Shown piece after piece: positions 54,645 through 62,976 of a DNA stretch of 64,000 nucleotides. The first letter of the stretch is position 1; each line of letters begins with the position of its first letter. The notes under the pieces are model-generated. The model was not told the origin of the DNA and did no database searches. It was given only the letters and a program-made list of their open reading frames with translations. The stretch is from Undibacterium paludis. Its GTDB lineage: Bacteria > Pseudomonadota > Gammaproteobacteria > Burkholderiales > Burkholderiaceae_D. The stretch is from the NCBI RefSeq assembly GCF_022568815.1, contig NZ_JAKZHX010000012.1, positions 186,001 through 250,000 of the forward strand. The letters are read 5' to 3'. The position numbers and the translations under genes were made by a program.

Positions 54645-55297
54645 AGATTGCGATCAACAAAGCCCATTTTCCAGTCACTGTCCTGGGACCGGGTCGCCGC
54701 ATAGGCATATGGTTACAGGGTTGCAGCATAGGTTGCAAAGACTGTGTGTCGCAAGATACCTGGGCCAGGGACAGCAGTAAAGAGATGACGGTGGCACGCC
54801 TGCTGAGCTGGTGCCGCGAGGTTAGCGCGGGACAGTTTGACGGCATCACTATTTCTGGTGGTGAACCGTTTGACCAGCCGCTGGCGCTGAAGGCCTTGCT
54901 TGATGGTTTGCTGCACTGGCGCAGTACGGCCGGGCTTGACGTGGACATTCTGTGTTACAGCGGTTATCCACTGGCTACCTTGCAAAAGAAACATACTGTC
55001 TTGCTGGAAAAACTCGATGCCCTGATACCTGAGCCCTTTGTCGCCAGCAGGCCTTTGACCCAGGCCTGGCGCGGCTCGTCCAACCAGCCCCTGGTGTTAT
55101 TGTCCGATAGGGGCAGGGCGCGCATGCAAGCCTATGTCGACGCACCCATCACCGAGCATGACAAGCGCATACAGACCATGGTCGACGGCCAGCGTGTCTG
55201 GTATGTCGGCATACCGGGGCGCGGTGACATGCAGGCGCTGGAACAGCGTTGCGCAGAACGCGGCTTGCAGTTTGAACACGCCAGCTGGAGATCATAA
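54641..55297 (+). CDS. Radical SAM protein, NrdG-like 4Fe-4S single-cluster, cassette gene 3
   Basis: The 218-residue protein has the cluster motif C-x3-C-x2-C at Cys28, Cys32 and Cys35 (QGCSIGCKDCVSQDTW) and the SAM motif ISGGEP (71-76). This is the arrangement of anaerobic ribonucleotide reductase and other glycyl-radical activating enzymes. There is no glycyl-radical enzyme or nrdD nearby. The C-terminal half (REPLVLLSDRGRARMQAYV... region to IPGRGDMQALEQRCAERG) is not recognised. Its start overlaps the AAA gene and its stop abuts the kinase start. It may modify a cassette protein; that is inference. Confidence 0.85.
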   Translation: MKIAINKAHFPVTVLGPGRRIGIWLQGCSIGCKDCVSQDTWARDSSKEMTVARLLSWCREVSAGQFDGITISGGEPFDQPLALKALLDGLLHWRSTAGLDVDILCYSGYPLATLQKKHTVLLEKLDALIPEPFVASRPLTQAWRGSSNQPLVLLSDRGRARMQAYVDAPITEHDKRIQTMVDGQRVWYVGIPGRGDMQALEQRCAERGLQFEHASWRS

Positions 55298-57718
55298 TTG
55301 AGTCAGCTGTATATACGTCGCTGCCCCGCATGTGAGACGGAGAACGCGCCTGAAGTCATGCGCTGTCAATGTGGCAGCCTGTTGTCGGGCATCGATCTGA
55401 CAGAGAAGCGGGAAGCTGTAATAACATCATCAGTACCGCTGCAAACGTCGCCGCCAGCGCCCTTGCCAGCAGCGGCAGAGACGCAGCAGGCGATGCTCTG
55501 TGGCTATGACGATTGCGCGCAAACCAGCCCGCCTGGCAGTCAGCTTTGCCTGTATTGCAACCGCCCATTCGCTGTGCTGCCTGCAGCATTACCTGCATTG
55601 ATGCCAGCGTCGGTACACGCACAGCCCGGTCGACAGATACAAAGCCTGTTATCACTGCCAGCCAGCTTGCGTGACCGCTTCCAGATCGTGCGGCCGCTGG
55701 CGACACAGGGGGCTGAAGCAGAACTCTTGCTGGTGCAGGATGTGACGGACGCGACTTTGCGCGTGGCAAAAATATACCGGCACGGCATCCATACCAAATC
55801 CGAAGTCAGCGAAAGACTGAAGGCGGTACCGGCAGAACACCGTGTGGTCGTGTTCGAATCCGGCCTGTCTGACGGCCATGCCTATGAATTGATGGAGTAT
55901 TGCGAACTGGGTTCGCTGCGCCAGTTTATGCAAAAAAACATGCTGCCGGCCAGCAGGATGGAAAGCATCGTGCGTGAACTGACTACCGCTATTGCCAGCG
56001 TGCATGCGGTCGGCCTGATCCACCGCGACCTCAAGCCGGAAAACATCTTGCTGCGCACTCTGGACCCGCTCGACCTGGTGCTGACGGACTTTGGTATTTC
56101 TTCAGTACTCGATGCTACTCAAAGACTGACCGGTACGGCGCGCACCCTGCCTTATGCCTCGCCAGAAAGCCTGTCCGGGGTCATTGACGCCAAGGCCGAT
56201 TTCTGGGCGCTGGGCATGATCATCCTGGAACTGACGCTGGGCCGTCACCCATTCGCCAGCCTGTCAGAAGCCGTTATCCTGCATTACCTGACCACGCGTG
56301 AGATAGAACTCAATGCCGTGCATGACAGCTATCTGCGCAAACTCTTGCGTGGCCTGCTGCTGCGTGACCCCAAGGCACGCTGGGATGAAACCCATATCAT
56401 GCGCTGGCTGGCCCGTGACCGCAGCCTGCCTGACCCGGTCGAAACCATGGTCATGGCCGGTTTTCGCGAACCCTATCACATTGGCAATGATATCTGTCAT
56501 ACCAAGGAGCAACTGGCCGTTGGCCTGGCGCGCAACTGGGACGATGGTGTCAGGGATATCTCGAATGCCCAGTTGCTGTCCTGGTTCCGCGATGTGCAAA
56601 AAGACCAGAATGCCGTACGTGTCCTGCTCGACATGCGCCAGGACAAAAAACTCTCGGTTGATGTGCAGTTGCTGCGCCTGATCCTGCACCTGGCGCCGGG
56701 CATACCACCGGTATGGCGCGGCGAATCGATAGAATTGCCAGGCATACTTGCTTATGCCAACAAGGCGTTGAAGGGCGATGAAGCTGCGGCATCCTGGCTG
56801 CACCAGATCTATAACTATGGTGTGCTCGATACCTATGCGGATGCCGGTAACAAGGAGGTTGCCGGCATCGTCGGGAAATGGCCGCAAGCCTGCCGGCAGA
56901 TAGAGCGCGAATGGCAAGACGCCCACAAGTTGATCGATGAGCAGACTGGCAAGCAGTTGCCAGGTGAACATCACAACATCGACAAACTCATGTATGGCCT
57001 GGAAGTCAATAACAATGCACCTTTGTATAAGTTGCATGCGCGCATCTTGGCCCTGGCCTATGATGAGCGCTGGCCAGATCGCCTGCGCAAGCGTCTGGTT
57101 GTTGCCTACGCGGGTTTGCAGGCTTACTGCCCCTGGCTGTCAGCCCTGGGCGACATTGAGCAGATGCAGCCGGCGTCCCTGCTGGTGGCAGAAGCCATGC
57201 TGCCCGAGGCCCAGCAGGCAGCAGAACGCCAGCAAAAGGCCGACGCCTGGAAAAAGAACAGCGAACAGGAAGAGGCGCAAGCCATCAAACAGGAAGTTCT
57301 GCAAAGCATCAGGGCAGTACGTATTGCCGCTACGGATAACCTGTTGCTGACCAATGCCGCCGTCGACCTGCGTGCTGCGCTTGACCAGTATTATGAACTG
57401 CTGATACGCCTGCGCGCATCGGGCAGTATCGAGCCAGGCTGGCAAGAGGCAAAAAAAGCAGCTCTCAGGGTGGAACATATTGCGGCAAAACTCAGCAAAC
57501 TCGTTGATGCCCTGGCTGTCAGGCGTGCAGAGAATGAGGGCTGGAGCGCCCATGAATTGCAAATCGCAGTTGCTCTTGTCATGGTGGCTATCCCTATCTT
57601 TTTCCGCACCAGGGGTTTATACCTGGCCCTGGCGGCTTTTGCTGCCGTCGCTGCCTGGCGATATGTACCCAACCTGCTGACCATGCGAAAAATCCGTACC
57701 CTTGGTGAACAATTATAA
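55298..57718 (+). CDS. Ser/Thr protein kinase with two zinc ribbons and C-terminal membrane anchor, cassette gene 4
   Basis: The 806-residue protein starts with TTG directly after the previous TAA, with GGAG eight bases upstream. Two zinc ribbons lie at Cys9/Cys12/Cys23/Cys25 and Cys68/Cys73/Cys84/Cys87. The kinase domain (about 125-370) has Lys158 in VAKIY, catalytic HRDLKPEN (242-249), DFG (264-266) and YASPE as the activation-loop end; the glycine-rich loop is weak. A long helical region (about 390-740), rich in charged residues, follows. One or two membrane helices close the chain (HELQIAVALVMVAIPIFFRTRGLYLALAAFAAVAAW). The kinase appears active and membrane-bound, and may phosphorylate cassette partners. 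Confidence 0.85.
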   Translation: MSQLYIRRCPACETENAPEVMRCQCGSLLSGIDLTEKREAVITSSVPLQTSPPAPLPAAAETQQAMLCGYDDCAQTSPPGSQLCLYCNRPFAVLPAALPALMPASVHAQPGRQIQSLLSLPASLRDRFQIVRPLATQGAEAELLLVQDVTDATLRVAKIYRHGIHTKSEVSERLKAVPAEHRVVVFESGLSDGHAYELMEYCELGSLRQFMQKNMLPASRMESIVRELTTAIASVHAVGLIHRDLKPENILLRTLDPLDLVLTDFGISSVLDATQRLTGTARTLPYASPESLSGVIDAKADFWALGMIILELTLGRHPFASLSEAVILHYLTTREIELNAVHDSYLRKLLRGLLLRDPKARWDETHIMRWLARDRSLPDPVETMVMAGFREPYHIGNDICHTKEQLAVGLARNWDDGVRDISNAQLLSWFRDVQKDQNAVRVLLDMRQDKKLSVDVQLLRLILHLAPGIPPVWRGESIELPGILAYANKALKGDEAAASWLHQIYNYGVLDTYADAGNKEVAGIVGKWPQACRQIEREWQDAHKLIDEQTGKQLPGEHHNIDKLMYGLEVNNNAPLYKLHARILALAYDERWPDRLRKRLVVAYAGLQAYCPWLSALGDIEQMQPASLLVAEAMLPEAQQAAERQQKADAWKKNSEQEEAQAIKQEVLQSIRAVRIAATDNLLLTNAAVDLRAALDQYYELLIRLRASGSIEPGWQEAKKAALRVEHIAAKLSKLVDALAVRRAENEGWSAHELQIAVALVMVAIPIFFRTRGLYLALAAFAAVAAWRYVPNLLTMRKIRTLGEQL

Positions 57719-57737
57719 AACCTGATGAGGAATGACC

Positions 57738-58136
57738 ATGCCCGCCATCTTTGACAAACTGAATCTGAAAGACCAGGGCGAAATTCTGGTCATGAATGCA
57801 CCGGCTTCTTTTGAGGCAGAGCTCGATTCCTTGCAAGGCGTCAGCATCGTCAGGGATGTGAAAGCGATCAAGAAAATCGGCTTTGCACTGGTGTTTGTCA
57901 GCAAGCAGCAGGAACTGGACAAGGTGTCGGCAGCCCTGGCCAAAAAAGTGGAGGGCGACGCTTTGCTATGGTTTGCCTATCCCAAGGGGACATCCAAAAA
58001 ATATCAATGTGAATTCAATCGCGACAGCGGCTGGGATGTGATCAGGGCGGCGGGGTTTGATAGTGTGCGTATGGTGGCGATTGATGAGGATTGGTCGGCG
58101 TTGAGGTTTAGGCATACGGATTTTATTAAGCGTTGA
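57738..58136 (+). CDS. DUF3052-like small protein
   Basis: The 132-residue protein starts best at the second ATG (57738), eight bases after GATGAGG. It reads LNLKDQGEILVMNAPASFEAELDSLQGVSIVRDVK, then IGFALVFVSKQQELDKVSAALAKKVEGDALLWFAYPKGTSKKYQCEFNRDSGWD, and VAIDEDWSALRFRH. This matches the small DUF3052-type family found in many bacteria, function unknown. It lies 20 bp after the kinase gene and could be co-transcribed with the cassette. Confidence 0.7.
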   Translation: MPAIFDKLNLKDQGEILVMNAPASFEAELDSLQGVSIVRDVKAIKKIGFALVFVSKQQELDKVSAALAKKVEGDALLWFAYPKGTSKKYQCEFNRDSGWDVIRAAGFDSVRMVAIDEDWSALRFRHTDFIKR

Positions 58137-58309
58137 GATGTAGGGTGTAGCGGTTTTTTTCTTTATGAGGATGTCAAGCATTCACAAAGCATGCTTTGCA
58201 CCATCAATTTCTAAGCTGCTTGCAAGCAGCGTAGTGGAATGGTTGGGATGGGGATGGGTTTTCTGCGCAATGTGATTGTCTTTTTAACGTGCATTCGTTG
58301 ATTGAAGAT

Positions 58310-58745
58310 TGCCGGCCGGTGGTAGACCGGCGACTACTTACCTTTTTGCTTCGCCAAAAAGGTAAGCCAAAAAGGGTTGAAGCACTGCTTCAACAAGGCG
58401 TCGATTCCACTGCGCCGCTTGCAGGCGGCTTAGATGCTGGCAGCGCAAAGCGTGCTTTGCGAAACCCTGCCAACATCCCCCTAAAGGGGGTTCCCTTTGC
58501 TGCAAGTCAAAAAATGGGAAGGCTCGAAAACTCGCCTTCGGCCTTGCCCTTAGGAACATGCGCTTGCAAGCGCATGCCGTTACGCAGGCGTGCAGCATGC
58601 TGCACGAAACCCCTGCTGCACCTCAAACATCGATCCTTCTTTTTCCATTTTCTGCCTTGCAGCAAAGGCATCGACACATCGGAACTACTAAAGTCAAAAA
58701 CTAAAATCAACAACAGCAACAGCAACAGCAACTTCAAAAACACCT
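58310..58745. repeat. Composite intergenic repeat cluster (family C, locus 2)
   Basis: Modules recur in the same order as at 9690-10410: a GGTAGACCGG stem region (58315-58335), a CCTTTTTG-CTTCG-CCAAAAAGG hairpin (near 58341-58362), a unit opening AAAATGGGAAGG (about 58512) and closing CCATTTTCTGCC (about 58645), and a tail AAAGTCAAAAACTAAAATCA (58690-58709). A GCAACA triplet-like run (58714-58730) follows. Insertions between modules make it longer than locus 1. Frames inside are not supported as genes. Confidence 0.7.
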
Positions 58746-59087
58746 CCAACACGACCTCTATACGTGTAATTTGATGTATTGTCGGCTATTCCTTTTGCCA
58801 GTCCTGATGAAATTGCCTCTTGGATTTGATTTTTCAATAGCAAATCATGCATGTCTTCATAGAGCAAATCCTGTATATGAAAACTGTGATAGTCCTCATT
58901 TCGCTATCGACCCGCGCTTTTGCCGGTACGGCCTATACTGAAGGCTGGCGTGGGTTTGCGGGCTGTTGGGTTTGGGTTGCGGTGCATCATATTTTCAAGC
59001 GAAGATAGCCAACATCATTTTCCTGATATAGAGGCCAGCACAGCCAGTGCTAACCTCGCCGCATAAGAATTTCATACCGGAGCATTC
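58746..59087. other. Non-coding upstream region of xdhA
   Basis: No gene, hairpin of note or clear promoter is seen between the repeat cluster and xdhA. The last bases carry the ribosome site CCGGAGC before the xdhA ATG. A riboswitch fold was not recognised. Confidence 0.45.
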
Positions 59088-60572
59088 ATGTCTGACCCTA
59101 TACGTTTTTACTTCCAAGGCCAAATCCAGCAAGTCGATGATGTTGCGCCTACCCGCACCCTGTTGCAGCATTTGCGTGAAGACCGTCACTGCACCGGCAC
59201 CAAGGAAGGTTGTGCCGAGGGTGATTGCGGGGCCTGTACCGTGGTGGTCGGTGAAATGAAAAATGGCCAGCTTGAATTGCAATCGGTGAATTCCTGCATA
59301 CAGTTCATGCCTGCGCTTGACGGCAAGGCCGTGTTTACCGTGGAAGACCTGCAACAGGCGGATGGCAAGCTGCACCCGGTACAGCAGGCGCTGGTTGAAT
59401 GCCATGGTTCGCAATGTGGGTTTTGCACACCGGGTTTTGCCATGTCCCTGTGGAGCCTGTACCTGAAAAAAGAAGGGCAGGACAAACCAGCCTGCCGCAA
59501 GGAAGTTGACGAAACCCTGTCCGGTAATCTATGTCGCTGCACCGGTTATCGCCCCATCATTGATGCAGCCAGGCGCATGAGTGAATTGCCGGCGGCGCAA
59601 TTTGACCGTGCTGCCGTCATCGCCGGCCTGCAAGGCTTGCAGCGTGGCGAGATGTTCACTTACGAAGCTGACGGGCAAAGTTTTTTTGCACCGCGCACCC
59701 TGCAGCAACTGGCTGAAATCCGTGCTGCACAACCAAAAGCCACCATACTCGCCGGTTCTACCGATGTCGGCCTGTGGGTCACCAAGCAGATGCGTGAGCT
59801 TGGCAATATCATCTATGTGCGTGAAGTCGATGAACTCAAGCAGATCAGGACGGTCGACGGCAAGATGGAGATAGGCGCAGCGGTGTCACTCAATGACGCC
59901 TATGGTGCAATCTGCCGGCATTACCCGGATGAGCTGACCGAGATGTGGCAACGTTTTGCCTCGCAACCGATACGTAATACCGGCACCCTCGGTGGCAGTG
60001 TCGCCAATGGTTCACCTATAGGCGATTCTGCACCATGGATGATTGCTCTCGGTGCAGAAATAGTTTTGCGCAGCGTGCAGGGCCAGCGTGTGCTTTTGCT
60101 TGAGTCTTTCTATCTTGATTACATGAAAAAAGACATGCAGCCCGGCGAATTTGTCGAAGCCGTGCGTATTCCCCTGCCCAAGGCCGGACAGCATTTCCGT
60201 ACCTATAAACTGGCCAAGCGTTATGACCAGGACATCTCGGCAGTCTGTGCTGCCTTTGCGGTGACGCTTGATGGCGGCATCGTGCGTGATGCGCACATTG
60301 CTTTCGGTGGCATGGCGGCAACTTCACGTCGCGCACCCAAGGCAGAAGCAGCATTGAACGGCCAAGTCTGGGATGAATCCACTCTGAAAAACGCCATGGC
60401 TTTGCTGGCTGAAGATTACACACCATTGACGGACATGCGCGCCAGTGCTGCCTACCGCATGCAGACAGCACAAAACCTCTTGCGCCGCTTCTGGCTGGAA
60501 ACCAGGACAGACGCCCCCCTGAAGTTGCAGGCAGTGAATGTGTTTGCACCGGCTGCCACTGTTACCGCCTGA
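59088..60572 (+). CDS. xdhA: Xanthine dehydrogenase small subunit (2Fe-2S and FAD)
   Basis: The 494-residue subunit has the plant-type 2Fe-2S domain CTGTKEGCAEGDCGACTV (about residues 38-55), the second cluster cysteines in CGFCTPGFAMS and CRCTGYRP, and an FAD-binding domain from about residue 200 (ATILAGSTDVGLWVTKQ, RNTGTLGGSVANGSPIGDS). It passes electrons from the molybdenum subunit to NAD. It is one gene fusing 2Fe-2S and FAD parts, as in two-subunit bacterial enzymes. xdhB follows 15 bp downstream. Confidence 0.95.
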   Translation: MSDPIRFYFQGQIQQVDDVAPTRTLLQHLREDRHCTGTKEGCAEGDCGACTVVVGEMKNGQLELQSVNSCIQFMPALDGKAVFTVEDLQQADGKLHPVQQALVECHGSQCGFCTPGFAMSLWSLYLKKEGQDKPACRKEVDETLSGNLCRCTGYRPIIDAARRMSELPAAQFDRAAVIAGLQGLQRGEMFTYEADGQSFFAPRTLQQLAEIRAAQPKATILAGSTDVGLWVTKQMRELGNIIYVREVDELKQIRTVDGKMEIGAAVSLNDAYGAICRHYPDELTEMWQRFASQPIRNTGTLGGSVANGSPIGDSAPWMIALGAEIVLRSVQGQRVLLLESFYLDYMKKDMQPGEFVEAVRIPLPKAGQHFRTYKLAKRYDQDISAVCAAFAVTLDGGIVRDAHIAFGGMAATSRRAPKAEAALNGQVWDESTLKNAMALLAEDYTPLTDMRASAAYRMQTAQNLLRRFWLETRTDAPLKLQAVNVFAPAATVTA

Positions 60573-60587
60573 GCTCAGGAGAATAAT

Positions 60588-62966
60588 ATGAATACACAAA
60601 CCGACGCTTTCCTGAACGATAAAAACCTGGCCGGGACCGATGCTGGCTGGGCCGAAGTGGGCAAGTCCCATCCGCATGAATCAGCCGTTTTGCATGTGCT
60701 CGGCGAGGCGCGCTATACCGACGATATCCCGGAAGTGCAGGGTACCCTGCATGCGGCGCTGGGTCTGTCTGCCAAGGCGCATGCCAATATCGTGTCCATG
60801 AACTTTGATGCAGTCAAAAGTGCCCGTGGTGTCGTTGCCGTATACACCGCCAAAGATATACCCGGCACCAATGATTGCGGCCCCATCATCCATGACGATC
60901 CGATATTGTCAGAAGGCCTGGTGGAATATGTCGGCCAGCCCATCTTTATCGTCGTTGCTGACACACATGACAATGCCCGCCGCGCCGTGCGCAAGGCAGA
61001 GATCGTCTACGAAGAATTACCCGCCATCCTGACCCCGCAGGAAGCGAAAAAAGCCCAGTCCTTTGTCTTGCCGCCGATGCGCCTGCAACGCGGTGATGCG
61101 CAGGCTGCGTTTGAACGTTCGCCCAACCGCATCAAGGGTGAACTGTATGTAGGCGGGCAGGAACAGTTTTACCTGGAAGGGCAGATTTCCTACGCCATCC
61201 CCAAAGAAGACCGGGGCATGCTGGTCCTGTGTTCTACCCAGCATCCGAGTGAGATGCAGCATGTGGTGGCGCATGCCCTGGGCGTGGCATCGCATCATAT
61301 CGTGGTTGAATGCCGCCGCATGGGTGGTGGTTTTGGCGGCAAGGAATCGCAGTCTGCCCTGTGGGCGGCGGCAGCAGCGATTTCGGCAGCACAACTGAAG
61401 CGCCCGGTCAAACTGCGCGCTGACCGTGATGACGACATGATGGTGACAGGCAAGCGTCACTGCTTCCATTATGATTATGAAGTCGGTTACGACGATGAAG
61501 GCCGCATCATCGCCGCCAGGGTAGAGATGGTGTCGCGCGCCGGTTTTTCTGCCGACCTGTCGGCGCCGGTGGCGACGCGTGCAGTCTGCCATTTCGACAA
61601 TACCTATTATCTTGGCGACGTTGATATCCGTGCCATGTGCGGCAAGACCAATACCCAGTCGAATACGGCTTTCCGTGGTTTTGGCGGCCCGCAGGGGGCG
61701 ATTGCGATTGAATACATCATTGATGGCATCGCCCGTAACCTGGGCAAGGATGCACTCGATATACGCAAGATCAATTTCTATGGCCGTAATGACGAAGAAG
61801 GCCGCAACATCACCCAGTACGGCCAGAAGGTCGTCGACAACATCATCCATGAACTGACGGCAGAACTGGAAACGACCAGTCAATACCAGCAACGCCGTGC
61901 GGATATCAAGGCTTTCAACGCCAGCAGCCCGGTACTGAAAAAAGGCCTGGCCTTCACACCGGTCAAGTTTGGCATTGCCTTTAACGTCACTCACCTGAAC
62001 CAGGCTGGTGCACTGGTGCACATCTATACCGATGGCTCTATCCTGGTCAACCATGGTGGCTGTGAAATGGGGCAGGGCGTCAATACCAAGGTGTGCCAGG
62101 TCGTGGCGCATGAACTGGGTCTTAACCTGAATAAGGTAAGGGCCACAGCGACTGATACCAGCAAGGTGGCCAATACCTCGGCGACTGCTGCATCAACCGG
62201 CGCCGATCTCAACGGCAAGGCAGCGCAGAATGCGGCCCACACCCTGCGTCAGCGCCTGGCAGAGTTTGCCGCAAAAACCTATGGCGGCGAAATCGCTGAC
62301 GTCGGCTTCGCCAATGACCTGGTCAGGGTGAATGGTCTCGATATCCCGTTTGAAGCCCTGGTGCAAAAAGCCTACCTGGCCAGGGTACAACTGTGGTCTG
62401 ACGGTTTTTACGCGACACCGGGTCTGCACTGGGACCCGAAAACCATGAGTGGTAATCCCTTCTCTTACTATGCCTATGGGGCGTCGGTATCTGAAGTTAT
62501 CGTCGATACCCTGACCGGTGAATGGAAACTCTTGCGTGCCGACGCCCTGTACGATGCCGGCCAGTCGCTGAATCCGGCCATCGACATCGGCCAGGTGGAA
62601 GGGGCTTTCATCCAGGGCATGGGCTGGCTCACTACCGAAGAACTGTGGTGGAACAAGGGTGGCAAGCTGATGACACATGCGCCTTCGACCTACAAGATAC
62701 CGGCGATCTCGGATTGCCCTGAAGATTTCCGTGTCAACCTGTTCAAGAACCGCAATGTGCAGGACAGCATACATCGCTCCAAGGCCGTCGGCGAGCCGCC
62801 CTTGTTGCTGCCATTCTCGGTGTTTTTTGCGATACGTGATGCGATTGCCAGTGTGGGCGATTACCGCTACAACCCGCCACTGAATGCACCGGCCACCAGC
62901 GAGGCGATTTTGCATGCCATCAATGCAGTCGGGCGCATGGCTGCACAGCCTGTCACACCGGAATAA
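60588..62966 (+). CDS. xdhB: Xanthine dehydrogenase large (molybdopterin) subunit
   Basis: The 792-residue subunit oxidises hypoxanthine and xanthine to urate. Molybdopterin contacts are seen in RRMGGGFGGKESQ, NTAFRGFGGPQGA (substrate arginine), and MGQGVNTKVCQVVAHELG. The base glutamate is in AVGEPPLLLPFSVFFAIRDA. Length fits the bacterial XdhB form. It shares the operon with xdhA and xdhC, so uptake of purine nitrogen is a likely role. Confidence 0.95.
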   Translation: MNTQTDAFLNDKNLAGTDAGWAEVGKSHPHESAVLHVLGEARYTDDIPEVQGTLHAALGLSAKAHANIVSMNFDAVKSARGVVAVYTAKDIPGTNDCGPIIHDDPILSEGLVEYVGQPIFIVVADTHDNARRAVRKAEIVYEELPAILTPQEAKKAQSFVLPPMRLQRGDAQAAFERSPNRIKGELYVGGQEQFYLEGQISYAIPKEDRGMLVLCSTQHPSEMQHVVAHALGVASHHIVVECRRMGGGFGGKESQSALWAAAAAISAAQLKRPVKLRADRDDDMMVTGKRHCFHYDYEVGYDDEGRIIAARVEMVSRAGFSADLSAPVATRAVCHFDNTYYLGDVDIRAMCGKTNTQSNTAFRGFGGPQGAIAIEYIIDGIARNLGKDALDIRKINFYGRNDEEGRNITQYGQKVVDNIIHELTAELETTSQYQQRRADIKAFNASSPVLKKGLAFTPVKFGIAFNVTHLNQAGALVHIYTDGSILVNHGGCEMGQGVNTKVCQVVAHELGLNLNKVRATATDTSKVANTSATAASTGADLNGKAAQNAAHTLRQRLAEFAAKTYGGEIADVGFANDLVRVNGLDIPFEALVQKAYLARVQLWSDGFYATPGLHWDPKTMSGNPFSYYAYGASVSEVIVDTLTGEWKLLRADALYDAGQSLNPAIDIGQVEGAFIQGMGWLTTEELWWNKGGKLMTHAPSTYKIPAISDCPEDFRVNLFKNRNVQDSIHRSKAVGEPPLLLPFSVFFAIRDAIASVGDYRYNPPLNAPATSEAILHAINAVGRMAAQPVTPE

Positions 62967-62976
62967 TGGGGTCATC

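Noticed and set aside
58289-58774. 161-codon frame and antisense partners between the DUF3052-like gene and xdhA
   Set aside because: They run through the family C repeat cluster; the asparagine/serine-rich end comes from a simple-sequence run.
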